DNA from: Pseudomonadota bacterium
GTDB taxonomy: Bacteria > Pseudomonadota > Gammaproteobacteria > Xanthomonadales > Xanthomonadaceae
Assembly (NCBI GenBank): GCA_019348095.1
Contig: JAHWKC010000049.1
Coordinates: 1 to 11,673 of the forward strand
Length of the DNA: 11,673 nt
Direction of reading: 5' to 3'
Below are positions 7,490 through 11,673 of the stretch, piece after piece (the first letter of the stretch is position 1; each line of letters opens with the position of its first letter). The notes beneath the pieces are model-generated. The model worked only from the letters and a program-made list of their open reading frames with translations. It was not told the DNA's origin and made no database searches. The translations under genes were made by a program, and so were the position numbers.

Positions 7490-8607
7490 CGGGCCACCTC
7501 TTCACGGCCGCTCGGGCGCGCCGGACGGATGCTGTTGCGGGAGGATCCGGAGGTGTCCGGCGGCGCCAGCAGTTCCGGGGTCAGCATCGGCGCCGCTGGC
7601 CGGTCGGAGTTGCGCGAGTCGCGGTTTCCGCCGGCGCCCTCGGCCATCGGCACGTAGATCAGCTGGCGCGAGTCGCCGCCGACGACCTTGCGGTTATCGG
7701 CCAACACCTGCTGCACGGTCTCCAGCCACAGCCGCTTGCGGGTGACCTCCGGCGCTTCCTGGTAGGCGTCGACCAGCAACGAGAACCGGTCGGCGTCACC
7801 TTCGGCGCGCGCGACCGCGGCGGTCTTGTAGCCTTCGGCGGTGGTGCGCAGGCGCGCGGCCAGGCCGCGGGCCTCCGGCACGATCTGCGCGGCGTAGGCG
7901 CGGGCCTCGCTGATCAGGCGGTCCTTGTCCTGCTGGGCGCTGTTGACGTCGTCGAAGGCTGGCTTGACCTCTTCGGGCGGGCGCGCATTGGCCAGGTTGA
8001 GCTCGGTCACGACCAGGCCGGTGCGGTAGGCCTCCAGCGAAGCCTGCAACTGCTCGCGGGCAGACACCGCCAGCGCGTCACGCGCACCCAGCACGGTGTC
8101 CAGCGTGGAGCGGCCTACCTGCTCGCGCACGGTACTCAACGCGGCCTGCTGCAGCATGAGGTCGGCATCGCGGGTACCGAACAGGTAACGCTGCGGGTCG
8201 TTGACCCGGTACTGCACGTTGACCTCGACCTGCACGATGTTCTCGTCGCGCGTCAGCACCGGCACGTTGGTGCTGAAGGTCTTGATCTCGGTGGCGTTGA
8301 CCTTGGTCACCCGCTCGATCGGCCAGGGCCACTTGAAGTTGGGGCCCGGCTGCATGATCCGCGCGACCTGGCCGAAGCGCTGCACCACGCCGCGCTGTTG
8401 CTCGTTGATCAACACGAAGCAGTTGAACACCAGCCACAGTGCGAACGCCAGCAGCACCCAGCGCAGGATGCCGCCGCCACCGCCGCCATCGAACAGGCCG
8501 CGCAGCGGATCGAGCAGCGCATCGAGCCCGTTGCCACCAGGGCGTTGCCGCGGCGGGCGATTGGACCCGCCGCCGGAGTTGTTGTTGCCAGGGGTGTTCC
8601 AGGCCAT
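7486..8607 (-). CDS. hflK: HflK, SPFH-family modulator of FtsH protease
   Basis: Partner of HflC in the FtsH-associated membrane complex. 373 residues: a Gly/Asn/Pro-rich cytosolic N-terminus typical of HflK (MAWNTPGNNNSGGG, then RPPRQRPGG and a GGGGGG run at 41-46), one transmembrane helix at about 47-67, an SPFH domain (VQRFGQVARIMQPGPNFKWPWPIERV to about 250), and a helical region with ALARAEGDADRF-like sequence (AVARAEGDADRFSLLV). The C-terminal tail of about 45 residues is Ser/Arg/Pro-rich and probably disordered. Start: the ATG at 8607 gives the conserved MAWN start with GGGAG 5 nt before it; the open frame to 8676 is not used. It lies 109 bp after hflX and overlaps hflC by 4 bp. Confidence 0.97.
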   Translation of the reverse strand: MAWNTPGNNNSGGGSNRPPRQRPGGNGLDALLDPLRGLFDGGGGGGILRWVLLAFALWLVFNCFVLINEQQRGVVQRFGQVARIMQPGPNFKWPWPIERVTKVNATEIKTFSTNVPVLTRDENIVQVEVNVQYRVNDPQRYLFGTRDADLMLQQAALSTVREQVGRSTLDTVLGARDALAVSAREQLQASLEAYRTGLVVTELNLANARPPEEVKPAFDDVNSAQQDKDRLISEARAYAAQIVPEARGLAARLRTTAEGYKTAAVARAEGDADRFSLLVDAYQEAPEVTRKRLWLETVQQVLADNRKVVGGDSRQLIYVPMAEGAGGNRDSRNSDRPAAPMLTPELLAPPDTSGSSRNSIRPARPSGREEVAR

Positions 8608-8716
8608 GCCCGCTCCCAAGTGGAAAAGTCTCGAATCTGCGATCGTGCAAACGTGCAGGCGGCCTGAAGTCAGCAATCGCGGCGCCCGGTGATTCTAGGT
8701 GGGGGCCCGGGTGGGC

Positions 8717-10117
8717 TCAAGCAAGCCCCGGGCCAACGTGGTCACCGTCGTCCTCGTGGCCGATGCCTCGCTCCTCGACCAGAGCGCGCAAAGCCTCGCC
8801 GTGCTCCTGCACGAGCAGGCGCTGGGCGTCGACTTCGGCAAGGTCGACCTCGAGTCGCCAGCCATGCTCGTCGGCGTGTTCGCTGCGCACCGCACCCAAC
8901 TCGTGCAGGCGCGCGCGCAGTCGCGCCGCGCGTGAGGGCACTTGCACCTCGCCGCGAACGTGGCGCAGCTCCAGGGCCTCGCCCACGGCGGTTCGCAACA
9001 GGTCCAGACCCAGCCCGTCGCGGGCCGAGAGCCATACCCGCAGTCGGCCCTGCTCGGCCGGACGGTCCAGCCGCGGCCGCGTGCGCGGGTCGGGGGCGCG
9101 CTGTTGGCTGCCGTCCGGGTGCGGGCCGTCCGCGGCCTGGTCGTGGTCGAGTTTGTCGATCTTGTTGAACACCAGCACCTGCGGGATGTCCGCCGCGCCG
9201 ATCTCGTGGAGCACCTCGTCGACCTGGGCGATGCGCTCGTCGCGCAGCGGGTCGGCCGCATCGATCACGTGCACCAGCAGGTCGGCCTCGCGCGCCTCCG
9301 ACAGGGTCGAGCGGAACGCGGCGACCAGCGCATGCGGCAGGTCCCGCACGAAGCCGACGGTGTCGGCCAGCACTGCGCCGCCGCCGGCCAGCTCGATCCG
9401 GCGCACGGTCGGGTCGAGCGTGGCGAACAGTTGGTCGGCAGCAAAAGCCTGCGCGCCGGTCATCGCGTTGAACAGGGTCGACTTGCCGGCATTGGTGTAG
9501 CCGACCAGCGCCACGCGCGGTAGCGCGCTGCGCATGCGCGCGCGGCGCATCTGGGTGCGCTGCACTTCGACCTTGCCGAGCCGCTTCTGCAACGACTCCA
9601 ACCGCTGCTGCAGCATGCGGCGGTCGAGCTCGAGCTGCGTTTCACCCGGGCCGCGCAGTCCGATCGAACCACCGCGCTGGCGCTCCAGATGGGTCCAGCC
9701 ACGCACCAGGCGCGTCGACATGTGCTTGAGCTGGGCCAGTTCGACCTGCAGCTTGCCCTCGAAGCTCTGTGCCCGTTGCGCGAAGATGTCGAGGATCAAT
9801 CCGGTGCGATCGACCACGCGGCGCTGCAGGATGCGTTCGAGGTTGCGCTCCTGGGTCGGCGAGAGCCGGTGGTTGACCAGGATCAGGTCGGCCCCGGTGG
9901 TATCGGCGGCGGTCTTGAGCTCCTCCAGCTTGCCGCTGCCGATCAGGGTGGCGGCATTGGGCCGGTCGATGCGCGCGGTCAGCACCGCGGCGACGCTCGC
10001 GCCGGCCGAACGTGCCAGGTCGGTGAACTCCTCCATCAGCCCCTCGTCCGGCGGGCCGCCGGCATGCGGCTGGATCAGCAGCGCGTGCTCACCCTTGCGG
10101 GATCGTTCAAAGAACAC
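8717..10117 (-). CDS. hflX: HflX, ribosome-associated GTPase
   Basis: GTPase that splits or rescues stalled 70S ribosomes, notably under heat stress, in family members studied. 466 residues, longer than the roughly 425-450 usual in proteobacteria. Domains: HflX N-terminal domain about 10-190 (IGSGKLEEL, NHRLSPTQERNLE, RVVDRTGLILDIFAQRA, GPGETQLELDRR), then a GTPase domain with G1 GYTNAGKST (206-214), G2 T237 region (TLDPTVR), G3 DTVGF (252-256), G4 NKID (318-321) and G5 SAR (364-366). A hydrophilic Pro/Arg/Gln/Asp-rich insert of about 32 residues (326-357) sits between G4 and G5, and there is a C-terminal extension ending in an acidic/His patch. Start is GTG at 10117 with GAGGAG 5 nt upstream; the nearby ATG (10130) is out of frame. 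It follows hfq by 82 bp, as in E. coli. Confidence 0.97.
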   Translation of the reverse strand: MFFERSRKGEHALLIQPHAGGPPDEGLMEEFTDLARSAGASVAAVLTARIDRPNAATLIGSGKLEELKTAADTTGADLILVNHRLSPTQERNLERILQRRVVDRTGLILDIFAQRAQSFEGKLQVELAQLKHMSTRLVRGWTHLERQRGGSIGLRGPGETQLELDRRMLQQRLESLQKRLGKVEVQRTQMRRARMRSALPRVALVGYTNAGKSTLFNAMTGAQAFAADQLFATLDPTVRRIELAGGGAVLADTVGFVRDLPHALVAAFRSTLSEAREADLLVHVIDAADPLRDERIAQVDEVLHEIGAADIPQVLVFNKIDKLDHDQAADGPHPDGSQQRAPDPRTRPRLDRPAEQGRLRVWLSARDGLGLDLLRTAVGEALELRHVRGEVQVPSRAARLRARLHELGAVRSEHADEHGWRLEVDLAEVDAQRLLVQEHGEALRALVEERGIGHEDDGDHVGPGLA

Positions 10118-10199
10118 GCGCGCTCCTCATGTGGTCCACGACGATGGCCTCGACACGCAGTTCTTTACAAGCACGCGCGTGCTCGCGGCGTGGTCGTGA

Positions 10200-10475
10200 T
10201 CACGCGGCGTCAGCGTCGTCGCTGCCGTGGCCGTCGTCCGACTGCACGTGGCCACCGCCGGGCCCTACCCGCACGTTGCGCGCCGGCACCACGGTGGAGA
10301 TCGCATGCTTGTAGACCATCTGGCTGACGGTATTGCGCAACAGCACCACGAACTGGTCGAACGACTCGATCGTGCCCTGCAACTTGATGCCATTGACCAG
10401 GTAGACCGAGACCGGCACGCGTTCGCGGCGCAGCGCGTTCAGGAAAGGATCCTGCAAGGATTGCCCCTTAGACAT
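10200..10475 (-). CDS. hfq: Hfq, RNA chaperone
   Basis: Hexameric Sm-like protein that binds A/U-rich RNA, pairs small RNAs with mRNAs and controls translation and decay. 91 residues. Sm1 covers about 7-46 ([38 protein letters not shown]) and Sm2 contains Y55-K56-H57 ([12 protein letters not shown]); the proximal-face Q8, F42, K56 and H57 are present. The C-terminal tail, about 22 residues, is Gly/His/Asp-rich and acidic, with none of the long extension of enterobacterial Hfq. Start: the ATG at 10475 gives the conserved [19 protein letters not shown] lies just upstream. The open frame continues to 10562 but that extension is not conserved. A promoter-like TATAAC (10501-10506) precedes it. Confidence 0.98.
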   Translation of the reverse strand: MSKGQSLQDPFLNALRRERVPVSVYLVNGIKLQGTIESFDQFVVLLRNTVSQMVYKHAISTVVPARNVRVGPGGGHVQSDDGHGSDDADAA

Positions 10476-10500
10476 CGTTGTTCCCCCACTGTGTTTTCTA

Positions 10501-10528
10501 GTTATAGGGCGGCAGTCGCGTGTGAAAG
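10501..10528 (-). promoter_or_regulatory. Candidate sigma-70 promoter for hfq
   Basis: On the minus strand TATAAC (10501-10506) is a good -10 element; CTTTCA (10523-10528) at 16 bp spacing is a weak -35. Transcription would start near 10494, giving a leader of about 20 nt. It gives hfq a start independent of miaA, consistent with the REP pair lying between the two genes. Confidence 0.45.
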
Positions 10529-10670
10529 GCCGCATTGCCGCTGAGTGCCCCGACCGCGGCAACCCGGCCGATGGTAGCGCACTCGGCCGGCGCCGGACCC
10601 GACCGGATGCGGCGTTTGCGACGCCTGCCGATGCAGGGCACGTCGGGCGTCGCCTACAACGCCCGCGGGT

Positions 10671-10692
10671 GTAGGAGCGGCTTCAGCCGCGA
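10671..10692 (+). repeat. GTAG-headed REP element (GGC/GCC subtype)
   Basis: GTAGGAGCGGCTTCAGCCGC plus GA, a GTAG head with a GCGGC/GCCGC palindrome. Forms an inverted pair with 10726-10747 between miaA and hfq. Same sequence as the copy at 6402-6423 on the other strand. Confidence 0.88.
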
Positions 10693-10725
10693 TCGGGAAA
10701 CACGCTGCTCCTCGGCCGCGGCGGA

Positions 10726-10747
10726 TCGCGGCTGAAGGCGCTCCTAC
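10726..10747 (-). repeat. GTAG-headed REP element, inverted partner with one stem mismatch
   Basis: On the minus strand GTAGGAGCGCCTTCAGCCGC: one base differs from the canonical copy and breaks the stem (C opposite C), so this copy is slightly decayed. It ends 11 bp past the miaA stop codon. Confidence 0.82.
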
Positions 10748-10758
10748 AGACGCGGAGT

Positions 10759-11335
10759 TCAGACAAACATCGCCAGTGCCTGTTCCAGGCCGGCACGGTC
10801 GCTCGCCGGGTCGAACCAGCGCGCATCGAGTTCGCCGCGCAGCCAGGTCAACTGGCGCTTGGCCAGTTGCCGGGTGGCCTGGAGGCCGCGCTGGTGGAAC
10901 TGCGCGGCATCGGCAAGGCCGTCGAGGTGCTCCCAGGCCTGGCGATAGCCGACCGCGCGCAGTGCCGGCAGGTCAAGCGGACGGGGGTGCGCCTGCAGCT
11001 CTGGACGCATGCGCAAGCCGCGGACCTCCTCGATGAAACCCTGCGCGAGCATCGCGTCGAACCGTGCCTCGATGCGCTGGTGCAACACCGCGCGTTCCTG
11101 CGGCGCCAGCACCAGCTTGAGCACGCGCACCGGCAATCGCGCGGTGGTGGACACATCACGCTGCCATTCGCTGATGCTGCGCCCCGAGAGCCGGTAGACC
11201 TCGAGCGCGCGCTGGATGCGCTGGGCGTCGGTGGCGTGGATACGCCCCGCGGCCTCGGCATCGACCGCTGCCAGTTCGGCGTGCAGGGCAGCCCACCCAC
11301 GCGCATCGGCCTCGGCCGCCAGCAGACAGCCGAGG
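10759..11335 (-). pseudogene. miaA: miaA, C-terminal part only (N-terminal part absent)
   Basis: MiaA transfers a dimethylallyl group to A37 of tRNAs reading UNN codons. The C-terminal portion is clear: [41 protein letters not shown], then [61 protein letters not shown], ending AMFV-stop. It aligns with about residue 135 onward of E. coli MiaA. Everything before is missing: no GPTASGKT P-loop, no GGTMLY motif. The reading frame happens to stay open to 11526, but those residues (for example [13 protein letters not shown]) have no MiaA character, because the DNA there codes on the plus strand for a pyruvate-kinase-like protein. End coordinate approximate (within about 15 bp). As it stands the fragment cannot be functional. 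It sits in its normal place before hfq, so the break is either in the genome or in the assembly. Confidence 0.85.
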
Positions 11336-11345
11336 TGGCCGACGC
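11325..11345. other. Junction where miaA homology ends and pyruvate-kinase homology begins
   Basis: Minus-strand translation is MiaA-like up to [11 protein letters not shown] (about 11335) and loses all MiaA character beyond it. Plus-strand translation from about 11340 onward is pyruvate-kinase-like with no stop to the window end. No insertion sequence, REP or clear repeat lies at the junction. The exact base cannot be fixed by eye. Confidence 0.75.
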
Positions 11346-11673
11346 GCCGCCGATGGTCCGCATCGGCGCCGCCATCACCGCTGCCGCCTGGCGGGCCGCC
11401 ATCGACGCCGAAGTGGCCGCAATCATCTGTTGCACCCGCAGCGGCGCGACGGCCCGAGCCATCTCCCGCTTTCGGCCGACGGTCCCGTTGCTCGCTGTCA
11501 CCCCTTCGCTGCGCACGGCCCGCCAACTGGCGATGGCCTGGGGTGTGCAGTCGGCGGTGTCCGCCGAGCGGCCCACCACAGACGAGATGGTCTGGTTCGC
11601 GGTGGAGGAGGCCAGCCGAGCCGGCCTGGCCAAGCCCGGCGACATCGTCGCCGTGCTCGCCGGCTCTCCCAAC
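11338..11673 (+). CDS. Pyruvate kinase, C-terminal domain fragment
   Basis: Pyruvate kinase makes pyruvate and ATP from phosphoenolpyruvate and ADP in glycolysis. Only part of the C-terminal (allosteric) domain is visible, about 111 residues, with both ends incomplete. Seen: [26 protein letters not shown], with the TRSG-ATAR phosphate-binding loop, [28 protein letters not shown] (family pattern RxRPxxPxxAxTPxxxxxRxLxxxWGV), [17 protein letters not shown] (family pattern GDxVxxxAGxP), then the window ends. The catalytic barrel that should precede it is replaced by miaA sequence on the other strand, so no start codon is assigned. The wording of the motifs ([16 protein letters not shown]) reminds me of actinobacterial enzymes more than gammaproteobacterial ones, which would fit DNA from another organism, but this is an impression. 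Confidence 0.8.

Noticed and set aside
10170..10183. AGCACGCGCGTGCT palindrome between hfq and hflX as a terminator
   Set aside because: No T-tract follows on the minus strand and the hfq-hflX pair is normally co-transcribed; it may be chance or a processing site.
11336..11526. Extended miaA reading frame starting at 11526
   Set aside because: The added residues have no MiaA similarity and are antisense to clear pyruvate-kinase sequence; the open frame is chance in GC-rich DNA.

Overview
The window is GC-rich chromosomal DNA of a gammaproteobacterium, most probably Xanthomonadaceae/Lysobacteraceae (Lysobacter, Luteimonas or a relative). The evidence is the conserved order miaA-hfq-hflX-hflK-hflC-DUF2065-purA, and GTAG-headed REP palindromes (GTAGGAGCGGCTTCAGCCGC) of the kind known from Stenotrophomonas and Xanthomonas. 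Genus is inference; no rRNA or species marker is present.

Region 1 (1-3910) looks like an envelope or secretion module. An ECF sigma factor and its anti-sigma partner (cut by the window edge) run leftward as a translationally coupled pair. Divergent from them are a secreted subtilisin-family (S8) protease, a secreted Ala-rich protein with two MG(Y/W)GE motifs, and a probable outer-membrane beta-barrel. The motif GGAAGAAA-N14-CGTA lies in front of the sigma gene and again in front of the Ala-rich protein gene. It has the layout of an ECF promoter, so the sigma factor probably drives its own gene and at least the secreted-protein gene. This is the most interesting part of the window.

Region 2 (3954-4844) has a strong bidirectional terminator, a convergent YfcE/MJ0936-type metallophosphoesterase, and about 310 bp of non-coding DNA with small hairpins.

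Region 3 (4845-10761) is housekeeping and reads leftward: Hfq (RNA chaperone), HflX (ribosome-associated GTPase), HflK/HflC (membrane regulators of FtsH), a DUF2065 protein and PurA (adenylosuccinate synthetase). hflK/hflC overlap by 4 bp, and DUF2065 follows 7 bp later. A terminator and three REP elements separate DUF2065 from purA. Two more REPs lie between hfq and miaA.

Region 4 (10759-11673) is abnormal. Only the C-terminal part of miaA is present. At about 11335 its homology stops, and opposite-strand sequence matching the C-terminal domain of pyruvate kinase runs to the window end. An assembly chimera is the simplest explanation; a real rearrangement is the alternative. No CRISPR array, tRNA, rRNA, transposase or phage gene was seen.
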